Source of the DNA: CBDVBE01 sp964543525 | GTDB taxonomy: Bacteria; Fibrobacterota; Chitinivibrionia; Chitinivibrionales; JANQEN01 | DNA length: 64,000 nt | NCBI GenBank assembly: GCA_964543525.1 | Contig: CAZIYW010000002.1 | Location: 56,207 to 120,206 of the forward strand | Direction: 5' to 3' | Shown: positions 25,543 through 34,754 of the stretch, one piece after another | Layout: each line of letters starts with the position of its first letter | Numbering within the stretch: the first letter of the stretch is position 1 | Program-made: the position numbers and the translations under genes | Notes under the pieces: generated by a model | Seen by the model: only the letters and a program-made list of their open reading frames with translations | Told to the model about the DNA's origin: nothing | Databases searched by the model: none

Positions 25543-26166
25543 ATGAACAGGCAAGAAATCATTGTTGCGACCAATAATACCGGGAAGATGAGGGAAATTC
25601 GGGAAATATTAAAGGATGTGCCGGTGATTTTTAGGTCATTAAAGGATATATGGCCTGAACCGCCGGTAATTCCGGAAAACGGTTCTACCTTTGAGGAGAA
25701 TGCGGCAAGTAAAGCGGCATGGGTATATGAACGTAAAAAAGCTTGGACCCTTGCCGATGATTCCGGTTTAGAGGTTGACGCCTTGCAGGGTGAGCCGGGG
25801 ATTTACAGTTCCCGGTATGCCGGCAATGAGCAAAATAATGAAAAAAATATGGCAAAGCTTCTGAAAAAACTTGATGGTATTGCCGGAGAAGAACGGCGGG
25901 CGCGTTTCCACTGTGTTATGGTTCTCAGAGGGCCTGATACGGATGATCATGTCGTCCATGGTATTTGTGAAGGGTATATTGCCAGCGAGCCGAGAGGAAC
26001 GGAGGGATTCGGTTATGATCCGGTTTTCGTCCCTCTTGGGTATGATAAAACATTTGCAGAAATGGATCGTGAAGAGAAAAATCAGCTCAGTCATCGTGGG
26101 AAGGCGTTGCAAACAATTAAAGAAATATTGTATGAATTTTTCGGGAAAGAATCAGGTAAGCTGTAA
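25543..26166 (+). CDS. rdgB: Non-canonical purine NTP pyrophosphatase (RdgB/HAM1)
   Basis: A 207-residue house-cleaning enzyme that hydrolyses dITP, XTP and similar nucleotides to monophosphates. Landmarks are the substrate loop ATNNTGKMREI at the N terminus, ADDSGLEVDALQGEPGIYSSRYAG in the centre, and EGFGYDPVFVP followed by SHRGKAL, all family signatures. The ATG at 25543 follows AAGGAAA at 25532-25538; the in-frame ATG at 25513 is less good. Its end overlaps the start of the sensor kinase gene by 35 bases. Confidence 0.95.
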   Translation: MNRQEIIVATNNTGKMREIREILKDVPVIFRSLKDIWPEPPVIPENGSTFEENAASKAAWVYERKKAWTLADDSGLEVDALQGEPGIYSSRYAGNEQNNEKNMAKLLKKLDGIAGEERRARFHCVMVLRGPDTDDHVVHGICEGYIASEPRGTEGFGYDPVFVPLGYDKTFAEMDREEKNQLSHRGKALQTIKEILYEFFGKESGKL

Positions 26167-27658
26167 GACGGATGAAGCGTTGGTTCTTATTGTTGATGAT
26201 GACGCTTCTATAGCCGCCATGGTGAAGGATTTTCTTGCGTTGCAGGGATTCAGATCAGCGATTTGCAGAAGCGGTACCGAGACACTTGCCTATTTAAAAG
26301 AAAATCGTGCGGATCTGATTCTTCTGGATGTGAGAATGCCCGAAATGGGAGGCATTGAAGTCGCACGAAAAATCCGTAATAATATAGACAGATCTATCGG
26401 TTTTATTCCGATAATTATGGTATCGGCAATGGACAGCGAGGAGGATAAAATAAAAGGATTACGGTATGCTGATGATTATGTGACAAAGCCGTTTTCCTAT
26501 GATGAGCTTCTTGCCCGGATTAATGCGCATCTTCGTATCGGACAATTGCAGAATGAACTGATATTGTCCAAGTCACGCTATCAGAGTTTATATGAAAATA
26601 TTCCGGAGATGTGTATTTCTCTTGACAGAGACAAGAATATTTCCGACTGTAACACCATGTTTTGCCAATACTTTTCAATGACCAAAGAAACGGTAATCGG
26701 CAAGCAGGTTATGGAATTTTTCAGGGATGAGGACCGCGATGTATTGCTCTCGTATTTTAACAAATTGCAGCCGCAGAAAATACTGGATACCAGCCATATT
26801 TTTCGTTTGTCATGTACTGATTCGGAGAACAATTCAATTTTTGTCAGTATACGTGCCATGTGCCTCGGAGAGCAGAAGGCGGGATTATACATCATTGTCG
26901 CCATGAAGGATGTGTCCGAAAATGTGCGTCTTGAGAAACAGCAGAAGCTCGCCCGGCAGCAGTTGTATCGTTCAGCCCGTCTTGCCTCGATCGGTACCCT
27001 TGCCTCCGGCACTGCTCATGAAATGAATAATCCCTTAGCGGCAATTCTGGGTTTTTCAGATGCCTTGTTGCATCGGTATGAGAGAGGGGAAGACGTTGAC
27101 CAAGAAGACTTGAAACAGTATCTGAATATCATTAAATCGGAAGCGCTGCGGTGCAGGGACGTTGTTGAGAATCTTTCTAAATTTTCCCGTGATTATGAAT
27201 CTCAGACCGAAAAAGTCTCACTCTTTGACTGCCTTCACTCGGCGATCAGGCTTATGAATGTCCGTGCACAAAAGAGGAATATTCAGATAATAAATAACGT
27301 TAGCAGCGATATTATCATCAATACTGATGCGCAGAAGATTGGACAGGTATTGGTGAATATTATTTCAAACTCGATTGATTTCTGTAAGGACGGTTCTTCA
27401 ATTACCATCGATATTGAAAATATGGCGGAAAAAATGAGTCCGGTCCGAATGCGGATAACTGATACAGGCCCCGGTATCCCCGAAACGATTCTGCCGAAGA
27501 TATTTGATCCCTTTTTCACGACAAAGGAGGTGGGAAAGGGAGTAGGACTTGGTATGTCAATCAGTTATAGGCTCATGGAGGAGTGCGGCGGTTCCATCAA
27601 TGTTTCCAGTGTGGTTGGTGAAGGTACCACGGTAACATTATTAATCCCGAGGGATTGA
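26132..27658 (+). CDS. Receiver-PAS-histidine kinase hybrid protein
   Basis: A 508-residue cytoplasmic signalling protein with an N-terminal receiver domain (about 17-135), phospho-acceptor Asp66 in LLDVRMPEMGG and conserved Lys in TKPFSYDEL. A PAS domain follows (about 150-260), then a histidine kinase. The kinase H box has His296 in GTAHEMNNPL, and N, G1 and G2 boxes (NIISNSIDF, DTGPGIP, GKGVGLGMSIS) are intact. It has no membrane segment, so it senses an internal signal or the state of an upstream kinase that phosphorylates its receiver. The ATG at 26132 lies inside the end of rdgB. The NtrC-type gene 100 bases downstream is its likely partner. Confidence 0.9.
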   Translation: MNFSGKNQVSCKTDEALVLIVDDDASIAAMVKDFLALQGFRSAICRSGTETLAYLKENRADLILLDVRMPEMGGIEVARKIRNNIDRSIGFIPIIMVSAMDSEEDKIKGLRYADDYVTKPFSYDELLARINAHLRIGQLQNELILSKSRYQSLYENIPEMCISLDRDKNISDCNTMFCQYFSMTKETVIGKQVMEFFRDEDRDVLLSYFNKLQPQKILDTSHIFRLSCTDSENNSIFVSIRAMCLGEQKAGLYIIVAMKDVSENVRLEKQQKLARQQLYRSARLASIGTLASGTAHEMNNPLAAILGFSDALLHRYERGEDVDQEDLKQYLNIIKSEALRCRDVVENLSKFSRDYESQTEKVSLFDCLHSAIRLMNVRAQKRNIQIINNVSSDIIINTDAQKIGQVLVNIISNSIDFCKDGSSITIDIENMAEKMSPVRMRITDTGPGIPETILPKIFDPFFTTKEVGKGVGLGMSISYRLMEECGGSINVSSVVGEGTTVTLLIPRD

Positions 27659-27683
27659 AGCTGCGTATGATAAATGATATATT

Positions 27684-27720
27684 TACTATATAATTTCCCT
27701 TTGTGTCCATATACTATATA
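27684..27720 (+). promoter_or_regulatory. Repeat TACTATATA with -10-like box upstream of the NtrC-type gene
   Basis: TACTATATA occurs at 27684-27692 and again at 27712-27720, 28 bases apart, in the short gap between kinase and regulator genes. The first copy runs into TATAAT (27689-27694), a consensus -10 box, but no good -35 box precedes it. The spacing is close to, but not exactly, three helical turns, so paired protein binding is possible. Confidence 0.3.
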
Positions 27721-27758
27721 GTCTAATGAATATTTGTAATCAATGAAAGAAGTATGAG

Positions 27759-29135
27759 GTGAATAAAAAAGGTAAAATTCTTGTCGCAGACGACGAAGCT
27801 TCACTGCGACTTCTGTTGAGTAAGGAATTGTCGCGTGCAGGGTACAGTGTAGATGTTGCCGTCGATGGTGAAGAGACATTAAAGAAGATACAGGATGAAT
27901 TTTATCAGGTAATATTACTCGATATTGTTATGCCTAAAAAGGACGGGCTCTCGGTTCTGCGGTATATTCGAAACGAAAGTGTTCCTTCGGAAGTAATTAT
28001 TCTTACGGGCAATGCAACCGTCGAAAGCGCCATTGAATGTATGAAACTGGGAGCTTTTGAGTATGTAAAGAAGCCCTATTCTTTGCAGGAGCTGCTCATT
28101 CTCATCGAGCGCGCCATCGCTCATCAGCGTGTCCAAATTGATATTAAAGTGCTCAGGCAGGAGTTGCGGCGGAGCGGGTATGGCGGCAAGATTATTGGTA
28201 AGAGCAAGCGTATCAAGGAGCTTCGGGGAATTATCCAGCGGCTTGCCCCTACCCAGTCAACCGTTTTGATACTTGGCGAAAGCGGTTCGGGAAAGGAACT
28301 GGTTTCCCGGGCTATCCATGATGAGAGTCAAATCAGAGACAAACCGTTTGTTGCCATCAACTGTGCCTCTCTTTCCGAGACACTCCTGGAGAGCGAACTG
28401 TTCGGTTACGAGAAAGGGGCTTTTACCGATGCGAAGACTCAGAAGCGCGGGTTGGCGGAAATAGCCGACGGCGGAACGTTGTTTCTGGATGAAATTGGTG
28501 AAATACCCCTCCGTTTCCAGGCAAAGCTGCTTCGCTTTCTTGAGACCGGTGAGATTCGACGGGTCGGCGGCACCCGGGACATCAAACTGGATGTCCGTAT
28601 AATCTGCGCGACAAATAAGCCGCTCGAACTGCTGGTATCCCAGGGAGAATTCAGAGCCGACCTTTACTACCGCCTTAATGTATTGTCGATTACCGTTCCA
28701 CCTCTGCGGGAACATAAAGAAGATATCCCGCTGCTTGTGGAGAATATTCTTCTCGGGCAGGTATTTATGAAAAAGTTTGATAAGGAAGCAATGAATCTTC
28801 TTATGAAGTATGACTGGCCCGGTAATGTCCGCGAACTGAAAAATGTGATTGAACGAAGTTGTATTCTCTGTAACGGGAATATTGTTACTGCTGATGATTT
28901 GTCTTTTTTAAGTATTCCAAAAAAAATTGAAGAGGAAATTAAAGAAACGTTTGAAGTGCCCCAATTTAATGAAATGGAAATAATGTCTCTCAAAGAGATG
29001 GAGCGGCGACATATAATAAATGTTTTAAAGCATGTGGGCGGCCATAAAGGAAAAGGGGCGAGGATACTGCAAATCAACCCAAAGACGTTGTATTACAAGA
29101 TGAAACAATACAATATTATCACTGATTATAAATAG
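27759..29135 (+). CDS. Sigma-54-dependent NtrC-family response regulator
   Basis: A 458-residue regulator: receiver domain (about 6-120, phospho-acceptor Asp55 in LLDIVMPKKDG), AAA+ domain (about 145-375) and a C-terminal Fis-type helix-turn-helix (about 415-455). Walker A is GESGSGKEL, and the Walker B region reads GGTLFLDEIGE. The loop that contacts sigma-54 reads GAFTDA at residues 220-225 instead of GAFTGA; the FT core is intact, so activation of sigma-54 promoters is still expected. The GTG start follows AGAAG/GAGG-like bases. Neighbouring kinase and regulator probably form one pathway. No sigma-54 promoter was found in the window. Confidence 0.92.
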   Translation: MNKKGKILVADDEASLRLLLSKELSRAGYSVDVAVDGEETLKKIQDEFYQVILLDIVMPKKDGLSVLRYIRNESVPSEVIILTGNATVESAIECMKLGAFEYVKKPYSLQELLILIERAIAHQRVQIDIKVLRQELRRSGYGGKIIGKSKRIKELRGIIQRLAPTQSTVLILGESGSGKELVSRAIHDESQIRDKPFVAINCASLSETLLESELFGYEKGAFTDAKTQKRGLAEIADGGTLFLDEIGEIPLRFQAKLLRFLETGEIRRVGGTRDIKLDVRIICATNKPLELLVSQGEFRADLYYRLNVLSITVPPLREHKEDIPLLVENILLGQVFMKKFDKEAMNLLMKYDWPGNVRELKNVIERSCILCNGNIVTADDLSFLSIPKKIEEEIKETFEVPQFNEMEIMSLKEMERRHIINVLKHVGGHKGKGARILQINPKTLYYKMKQYNIITDYK

Positions 29136-29137
29136 AT

Positions 29138-31096
29138 TTAGTCCAATCGCCAAACTCTTCGTAGAATCCATTCAAGACAAAAAAGACCAAAGATAGTAGC
29201 GAGGATAAGCCAGGTACGACGCAAATGAATGATACGGGTGGTAATTTCATTCCGCTGCCCTTTGTTTGGGCTTTCGGTAAAGAAAGTGATTAGTTGACCT
29301 GCTTGTAATGAGGGGAGCGGATAAGCAAGCTCTTCAAGTAACACGGTATTTTGACCGGAAACCTGAAATTCGGAATTGTCGGCAATAACGGTCAGGGTGT
29401 CACTGTAGGCAGTAATCCCTTTTTGTGAAGAGATAGTACAGGTGAATACATAGCTTCCTTTACTGCACGGTGGTATTTTAAGAGGATGCGTCTGCAGATG
29501 AAAAGGCGTACTTGTTATTGTATGACTGAGTACCGTATCTTTATGCAGGTTGGAAACAGTTGTCCTGACTGCAACGGAGGAGAAATTAAAGAGATATGAC
29601 GGCAGGGCGAGTTTCAATGAAATCGAATCTGAATCATACAGTGGTGATACACTCGGGTACACATAAAAATTTTTATTAGTATTGTATTCCACAAGTTCCT
29701 TAATACGTCCAATCAGGAAATCCGAAAAGAAAGGGGCGTTCCTGTTTTTTGCGACTGATTGTGGCCAGAAATCCCATCGCCATATTCCCCGGGCGGCGAA
29801 TACCAGTATAAGATTTCCTTTGTAAAGAGCTTCAAACATAAGCGGTGTGTTTTTCTTCTCCGAAACCGAATCAATTGACAGAAGCGACCGTTGAATAGTA
29901 AAAGGTGCTTTCCGGCATGAGAGAACTGATTGGAGTGGTGGGAAATGAGAACGTGTTTGCATGTTAAAAAGGTGTCTGAAGTCGTAATGAACAGTCGGTA
30001 TGGTCTGCGGCGGACTGGTTGTAACTGTATCGTTACATGGAAGACACCCGATAAATACAAGTGATTTTTTCGGATACTTTCTGATGAGCTTTTGCGCCTG
30101 AGGATTCCAGTCAAAAATGAGAATTGCATCGGGGCTTCGGCTTGTTATTGCATTTTTCCGGAGAACTGTCCAGCCGGTTTGCCGTTCCAGAGCAAGGACA
30201 AGAAATCTTTTATCGAGTGATGGAGATGTGGCATATAGAAAGGCACTGAGAGCTTTCGGTGTTGTTTTTTGCAGGAGATACCGTGTGCAGATGAGTGAAT
30301 CACCACGGTGGGCGGATAATTCCAGCAATCGGGTGCCGGATTGCTTCGACGGTAGCTGTAGCGCCGCCGTTTCTGTAAAAAAACCTGAATCAACACTAAT
30401 ATTTTTTTCCGCAAGCGTTTGGTATTTGGATCTGCACCTGAGATTTATAGTTCCGGCATGTGTTGTGAATCCACTCAGTTGTACGGGAACGGTCCAGCTG
30501 GTGTCACTGACTATCGTATTAAGAATTTCAGGAGCATCGAGATGCAGATATGCGATCCGGGTGCGTTGTCTTAAAGGAAGATAATAGCACTCTTTGTCAC
30601 GAATGCCGGAGTGTGATGGTACAGGATTTGTCCAGTTGCCATCTGAAATAATAAGTACTTTCTGGTATTTTTTCAATTGGTTGTCCGTAAAAAACTGCGG
30701 AAAGAGGCTGTTATTGTCGTGATAGTTTAGCTTAGCGGGAGCAGAGAGTTGACGAAGCGAATCACCGAAACAAAAAAAGGTGAACTGTGGCCGTAAAATG
30801 GCATCATTTTCAGGTGAAACCTTTGAAAGAGTTGAAAGCAGTATCGGTATGGAGTCGGTGGCAAATAACTGCATGCTTGACGAGCAGTCAAGGAGTACCA
30901 GAATGTTATTCTCCGGGGAAGCAAGACGGTTGATTTTAAATGAGGGTTGAAAGAAAATTCCGAGGATAAGAGCCAAGAGGGCGATGCGAATGATAATTAA
31001 TGCCAGTTTCTGCCGGGGAGGTAACGAGGTCTTCCATAATTTATAGAACGAGAGGATTCCTGCTGCAATGATAATACTGATAAACAATAGCGTCAT
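29138..31096 (-). CDS. VWA-domain membrane protein
   Basis: A 652-residue protein with two N-terminal membrane helices (about 3-19 and 31-50) and one near the C terminus (about 628-647), placing a large central part outside the membrane. A von Willebrand A-like domain starts at about 63 with a metal-site motif Asp70-x-Ser72-x-Ser74 (LLDCSSSM). The rest is beta-rich with no recognised catalytic site. The layout is that of BatA-like or glutamine-amidotransferase-like membrane proteins in FCB bacteria. It begins six bases after nadB and is surely co-transcribed, but no functional link to NAD synthesis is evident. Confidence 0.75.
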   Translation of the reverse strand: MTLLFISIIIAAGILSFYKLWKTSLPPRQKLALIIIRIALLALILGIFFQPSFKINRLASPENNILVLLDCSSSMQLFATDSIPILLSTLSKVSPENDAILRPQFTFFCFGDSLRQLSAPAKLNYHDNNSLFPQFFTDNQLKKYQKVLIISDGNWTNPVPSHSGIRDKECYYLPLRQRTRIAYLHLDAPEILNTIVSDTSWTVPVQLSGFTTHAGTINLRCRSKYQTLAEKNISVDSGFFTETAALQLPSKQSGTRLLELSAHRGDSLICTRYLLQKTTPKALSAFLYATSPSLDKRFLVLALERQTGWTVLRKNAITSRSPDAILIFDWNPQAQKLIRKYPKKSLVFIGCLPCNDTVTTSPPQTIPTVHYDFRHLFNMQTRSHFPPLQSVLSCRKAPFTIQRSLLSIDSVSEKKNTPLMFEALYKGNLILVFAARGIWRWDFWPQSVAKNRNAPFFSDFLIGRIKELVEYNTNKNFYVYPSVSPLYDSDSISLKLALPSYLFNFSSVAVRTTVSNLHKDTVLSHTITSTPFHLQTHPLKIPPCSKGSYVFTCTISSQKGITAYSDTLTVIADNSEFQVSGQNTVLLEELAYPLPSLQAGQLITFFTESPNKGQRNEITTRIIHLRRTWLILATIFGLFCLEWILRRVWRLD

Positions 31097-31102
31097 AGAT
31101 TT

Positions 31103-32731
31103 TTATATGATAATGGATTTTACTATTTTAGTGTTTCGTTTCCAGAAGCGATCATTCTGCTTCGGGTAGTCGGTATTATAATGGAGCCCGCGGCTCTCTT
31201 TCCTCTTTAATGCCGAAATGACAATAAGCCGTGCAACGGTTATAATATTCCGTAGTTCAAGTAGTTTCGGGGTTATCTTTGTCCTTCGGTAGAAGCTTTC
31301 CGTTTCCTTCTCAAGAAGCTTTATTCGCCGCATCGCCCGCTGGAGCCGCAGATTTGAACGGACGATACCCACATAGTTCCACATTATTTTTTTTATCTCC
31401 TCACGATTATGTTCGATAAGGACCCATTCTTCATTATCGATAGTACCGCTGTCATCCCAGGGGAGAATCAGTGATGCTGCAATACGGGAAAGGGAGTGGA
31501 GTGAACGAGCCGCGTGATCCGCAGACCGTTTTGAGAATACGAGTGCCTCAAGTAGTGAATTTGATGCCAGTCTGTTGGCACCATGTACATCAAAGCAGGC
31601 AACTTCACCACCGGCATACAGATTGTTAATAGAACTTCTGCCGAACGTATCGACATGAATACCGCCGCATATATAGTGACATGCGGGAACAACGGGAATC
31701 AGATCCGCGGCAATATCGATACCTTTTTGTTTACAATAGTTATATATCGTGGGAAATCGCTTTTTAGTTTTCGCTCTCGATGCATGTCGTATGTCCAGAT
31801 ATACACAGGGCTCTCCTGAGATTTTCATTTCATGGTCAATCGCTCTGGCAACAACATCCCGAGGCGCAAGAGATTTCAACGGGTGGTAATTATCCATGAA
31901 TTCAATGCCGCTGCTGTTTTTTAACACAGCTCCATACCCTCGTAATGCTTCCGAAATAAGAAAGGCTTTTGAATCCGGGTGATAATCCGGATCGTAAAAG
32001 GTCGTCGGATGAAACTGGATAAACTCCATATTGTGTATTTCAGCGCCGGCACGATACGCACATGCCAGTCCGTCGCCCGTTGCGATATCCGGATTCGTCG
32101 TATGAAGATATACCTGTCCCGCACCGCCCGTTGCGAGGAATGTTATCTTTGCCCGGATTGTTTTGATTTTCCTTTTCACCGTGTCAAGTACATAGGCGCC
32201 GTAGCAGGTATTCCGCCTTATTTTCTTTTTAATGTGGTGATTGGTTATCAACTCCACCAGGCAATGATTTTCATAGAAGGCAATATTGGGGTGTTGCTTT
32301 ACAGTATTGATCAAGGTGTGCTCAACCTCATTGCCGGTAAGATCCATTGCATGAACAATACGGTTTACTGAATGTCCTCCCTCTCTGCCTAAATCAAGAT
32401 GTTTGTAGGCTCTGGATGAAGGTGAACGTGAAAAGTTAGTGCCCCATGAGAGCAGTTCCTTTATCCTGTTCGGTCCCTCTTCCACAAGAATTCTCACCGC
32501 TTCCCTGTTTGAAAGATCGTTTCCCGTGATAAGGGTGTCGTTAATGTGAGAAGCGAAGCTGTCTGCAGGATCGAGCACGCAGGCTATACCACCCTGGGCA
32601 TAGTTGGTATTTGATTCACTATCCTTTTTCTTGGTAATCAGAATGACTTTGCCGTATTCTGCCGCGTGTATTGCATAGCACAATCCGGCAATGCCGCTTC
32701 CGATAACAAGGAAATCTGTGGCTGTTTTCAT
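31103..32731 (-). CDS. nadB: L-aspartate oxidase
   Basis: First enzyme of de novo NAD synthesis: oxidises L-aspartate to iminoaspartate, using FAD. The FAD-binding Rossmann motif VIGSGIAGLCYA is at the N terminus, and NYAQGGIACVLDPADS is a NadB signature near the active site. The central part has FIQFHPTTFYDP, RDVVARAID and HYICGGIHVDTFGRSSINNLYAGGE, and the C terminus ends with the helical fumarate-reductase-like domain. At 542 residues it is full length. nadA and nadC are not in the window. It is the middle gene of a three-gene - strand operon. Confidence 0.95.
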   Translation of the reverse strand: MKTATDFLVIGSGIAGLCYAIHAAEYGKVILITKKKDSESNTNYAQGGIACVLDPADSFASHINDTLITGNDLSNREAVRILVEEGPNRIKELLSWGTNFSRSPSSRAYKHLDLGREGGHSVNRIVHAMDLTGNEVEHTLINTVKQHPNIAFYENHCLVELITNHHIKKKIRRNTCYGAYVLDTVKRKIKTIRAKITFLATGGAGQVYLHTTNPDIATGDGLACAYRAGAEIHNMEFIQFHPTTFYDPDYHPDSKAFLISEALRGYGAVLKNSSGIEFMDNYHPLKSLAPRDVVARAIDHEMKISGEPCVYLDIRHASRAKTKKRFPTIYNYCKQKGIDIAADLIPVVPACHYICGGIHVDTFGRSSINNLYAGGEVACFDVHGANRLASNSLLEALVFSKRSADHAARSLHSLSRIAASLILPWDDSGTIDNEEWVLIEHNREEIKKIMWNYVGIVRSNLRLQRAMRRIKLLEKETESFYRRTKITPKLLELRNIITVARLIVISALKRKESRGLHYNTDYPKQNDRFWKRNTKIVKSIII

Positions 32732-32772
32732 AACCTGAGCGCTCCATTTTATCAGATATCCGGCGGAGCTGC

Positions 32773-33369
32773 CTAGAGTGATTCCTTTTTCGCTTTCTGT
32801 CCCAAATAACCGCCATGGTGCCGGAGACCGAACTGGTCACGGCTGAATCCTTTTTTTTCCATAAGAACCAGTGCGAGTGCGTCACTGATAGCAAGCATAA
32901 CCGTTGTACTGGCTGTGGGGGTTAATCCCAGTTTACAGGGTTCTTGTATTATTCCCATATCGATAACGATTGTGCTCTGGGTACGGATGATCGAGTCAGG
33001 ATGCGAGGTGATTCCTATTATTGTTTCAATACCAAAGTGATGGGCCAGTTTGAGCATTTCAATAACTTCCCTTGTTTTACCGCTGGTGGAGTAAGCGATA
33101 ATGACGTCTCCCTGATGTAGGAGGCCGAGATCGCCGTGTGCTGCTTCTCCGGGATGAAGAAAAAAAGCCGGAGTGCCGGTGGAGCAGAGTGTTCCCGCCA
33201 TTTTTTTCGCAATGGTACCTGCCTTCCCCATACCGGTTGTAATAACCCGTTCTTTACAATAGGAGAGGGTATCTACCGCCTTTTCAAAATGTCCATCCAG
33301 AGGAATATTGAGAAGCGCCTGTGCTTCAGCAGTAATTATCTCTTTTGCGCGCGTAATACAATCAGCCAT
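32773..33369 (-). CDS. KpsF/GutQ-type sugar-phosphate isomerase, SIS domain only
   Basis: A 198-residue SIS-domain protein of the arabinose 5-phosphate isomerase family (KdsD/KpsF/GutQ), which supplies the precursor of Kdo for lipopolysaccharide. Family landmarks are TGMGKAGTIAKKMAGTLCSTGTPAFFLHPGEAAHGDLG, YSTSGKTREV and the LTPTASTTVMLA loop. The two C-terminal CBS domains of KdsD are missing, as in some short forms. Kdo precursor supply would fit a Gram-negative envelope. First gene of the operon with nadB, 41 bases away. Confidence 0.85.
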   Translation of the reverse strand: MADCITRAKEIITAEAQALLNIPLDGHFEKAVDTLSYCKERVITTGMGKAGTIAKKMAGTLCSTGTPAFFLHPGEAAHGDLGLLHQGDVIIAYSTSGKTREVIEMLKLAHHFGIETIIGITSHPDSIIRTQSTIVIDMGIIQEPCKLGLTPTASTTVMLAISDALALVLMEKKGFSRDQFGLRHHGGYLGQKAKKESL

Positions 33370-33549
33370 ATAATTTATCCATCGTTGTTGTTTTTAATAT
33401 TATTTCTCTAACAAATATCATTTACTATATTATCTATATAACGGTATACTATAAAATTAGATAGATATCGTTTATAAATATATATAAAGCTCTCCTGCAC
33501 TGAAATGGAGCGCACGTTTTTCAATATTTAACGGAGATGCATAAAAAGC

Positions 33550-33864
33550 ATGTGGATGAAAAAATGTCTTTTGATTAGTGTATTTTTTATAAATAATTTT
33601 TTTACCATGCATCTCCATGCGGATGATGATAAAAAGGTACAGCGGATAGTGTTCGAGGAGTTTCAAATTAAAGGTAAAATTCGGCGGCCGCAACTTGTCT
33701 TGATTAAAGCGGAACAGCGACCGAAATTTACTCCTATGGTTATGAAAAGTATGGATAGTGAAGTAAATGTTTCCGAATTTGCCAGAGATCCTGCCATTGA
33801 AAAATCTCCTTATAGTGGGGCGTTTATGTTTGATGGCTCAAAGATTACTAATTATGAACCATGA
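33550..33864 (+). CDS. Small exported protein of the TolQ/TolR cluster
   Basis: A 104-residue protein with an N-terminal signal sequence (about residues 1-24, ending near HLHA) and a short mature part. The segment FEEFQIKGKIRRPQLVLIKAEQRPKFTP looks like a motif I associate with small periplasmic proteins encoded next to TolQ/TolR-like genes in other Gram-negative bacteria. That link is from memory and not certain. The ATG at 33556 is an alternative start. It lies about 100 bases upstream of the TolQ gene and is probably its operon leader. Confidence 0.7.
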   Translation: MWMKKCLLISVFFINNFFTMHLHADDDKKVQRIVFEEFQIKGKIRRPQLVLIKAEQRPKFTPMVMKSMDSEVNVSEFARDPAIEKSPYSGAFMFDGSKITNYEP

Positions 33865-33889
33865 TTGTATATTACAGTAATTATTCAAT

Positions 33890-33909
33890 ACAACAACAGT
33901 TATTGTTGT
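33890..33909. repeat. Short inverted repeat in the leader of tolQ
   Basis: ACAACAA (33890-33896) and TTGTTGT (33903-33909) flank a six-base loop between the small exported protein and the first TolQ gene. No T tract follows. It may tune relative expression of the two genes. Confidence 0.35.
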
Positions 33910-33967
33910 CATTGTTATACAGGTGAGGGAATATCAGTTATTTAACCGTATACATTCGGAGGAAAGC

Positions 33968-34735
33968 ATGAATTTTTTTGCAAAATTTTTCCACTCCTTC
34001 AATACTTCAGAGCCTGGATTCGTGTTTATGTGGGTTCTTCTGGTCGTTGGTGTATTCTGCATTGCGATCACCATCGAGCGATTTATCTATCTGATGATGA
34101 AATCCGGATTTAAAACAGAATTATTTATTAAAGATATTCTTAAATATATCCAGAAAGATGATCTTGAATCCGCGACAAAGATGTGTTCGAAAGCCGGAAA
34201 AATGGCGCTTGCTGAAGTAATAAAAGCGGGATTGAATAATGCAAAATTCGGCGCCGAGCAGATTAGAAATGCCATTGATGAAGCTACCCTGAAAGTTATT
34301 CCCAAACTGGAAAAACGAACCAATTATCTTGCCACTATCGGAAACGTTGCGACATTAATAGGGTTGATGGGAACAATCTATGGTTTAATCATTTCTTTTG
34401 CTGCGGTTGGCAGGCCGGGAATTGACGCGGCGGAAAAGTCCACACTCCTTGCCGGCGGTATCGCTGCGGCGATGAATACGACACTTACCGGCTTGATGAT
34501 CGCTATTCCGTCGATTGTTATTTTTTCTCTTTTTAAGTCAAAAACACAGAGAATTATTGATGAGATTGATGAGTATTCATTACGACTGGTTAATGCACTG
34601 GTTGAAAAATCCTATAAAGTGCAGAAGTTCCATATCAGTGCAGGTCAGTTAAAGGAGGGGATAGGGCTTCATGTTACCCACAATAACATTAAAATTTTTA
34701 CGGATAATAAGCTGGTAAAGGAAATAAACATTTAG
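33968..34735 (+). CDS. MotA/TolQ/ExbB proton-channel protein
   Basis: A 255-residue TolQ/ExbB-type stator subunit. The layout is one N-terminal membrane helix (about 20-42), a cytoplasmic domain, then two helices in the conserved region KRTNYLATIGNVATLIGLMGTIYG and GGIAAAMNTTLTGLMIAIPS. The threonines of the proton path are present. About 40 residues at the C terminus (from about 215) are extra compared with TolQ. The ATG at 33968 follows GGAGGAAA at 33958-33965. It is a close paralogue of the N-terminal half of the next gene, 19 bases downstream. Confidence 0.92.
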   Translation: MNFFAKFFHSFNTSEPGFVFMWVLLVVGVFCIAITIERFIYLMMKSGFKTELFIKDILKYIQKDDLESATKMCSKAGKMALAEVIKAGLNNAKFGAEQIRNAIDEATLKVIPKLEKRTNYLATIGNVATLIGLMGTIYGLIISFAAVGRPGIDAAEKSTLLAGGIAAAMNTTLTGLMIAIPSIVIFSLFKSKTQRIIDEIDEYSLRLVNALVEKSYKVQKFHISAGQLKEGIGLHVTHNNIKIFTDNKLVKEINI

Positions 34736-34754
34736 CTGCATACATAATACGTCT

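Noticed and set aside
30117..30584. 155-codon open frame on the + strand inside the VWA gene
   Set aside because: Shadow of the VWA coding frame; arginine/cysteine-rich composition and no ribosome binding site.
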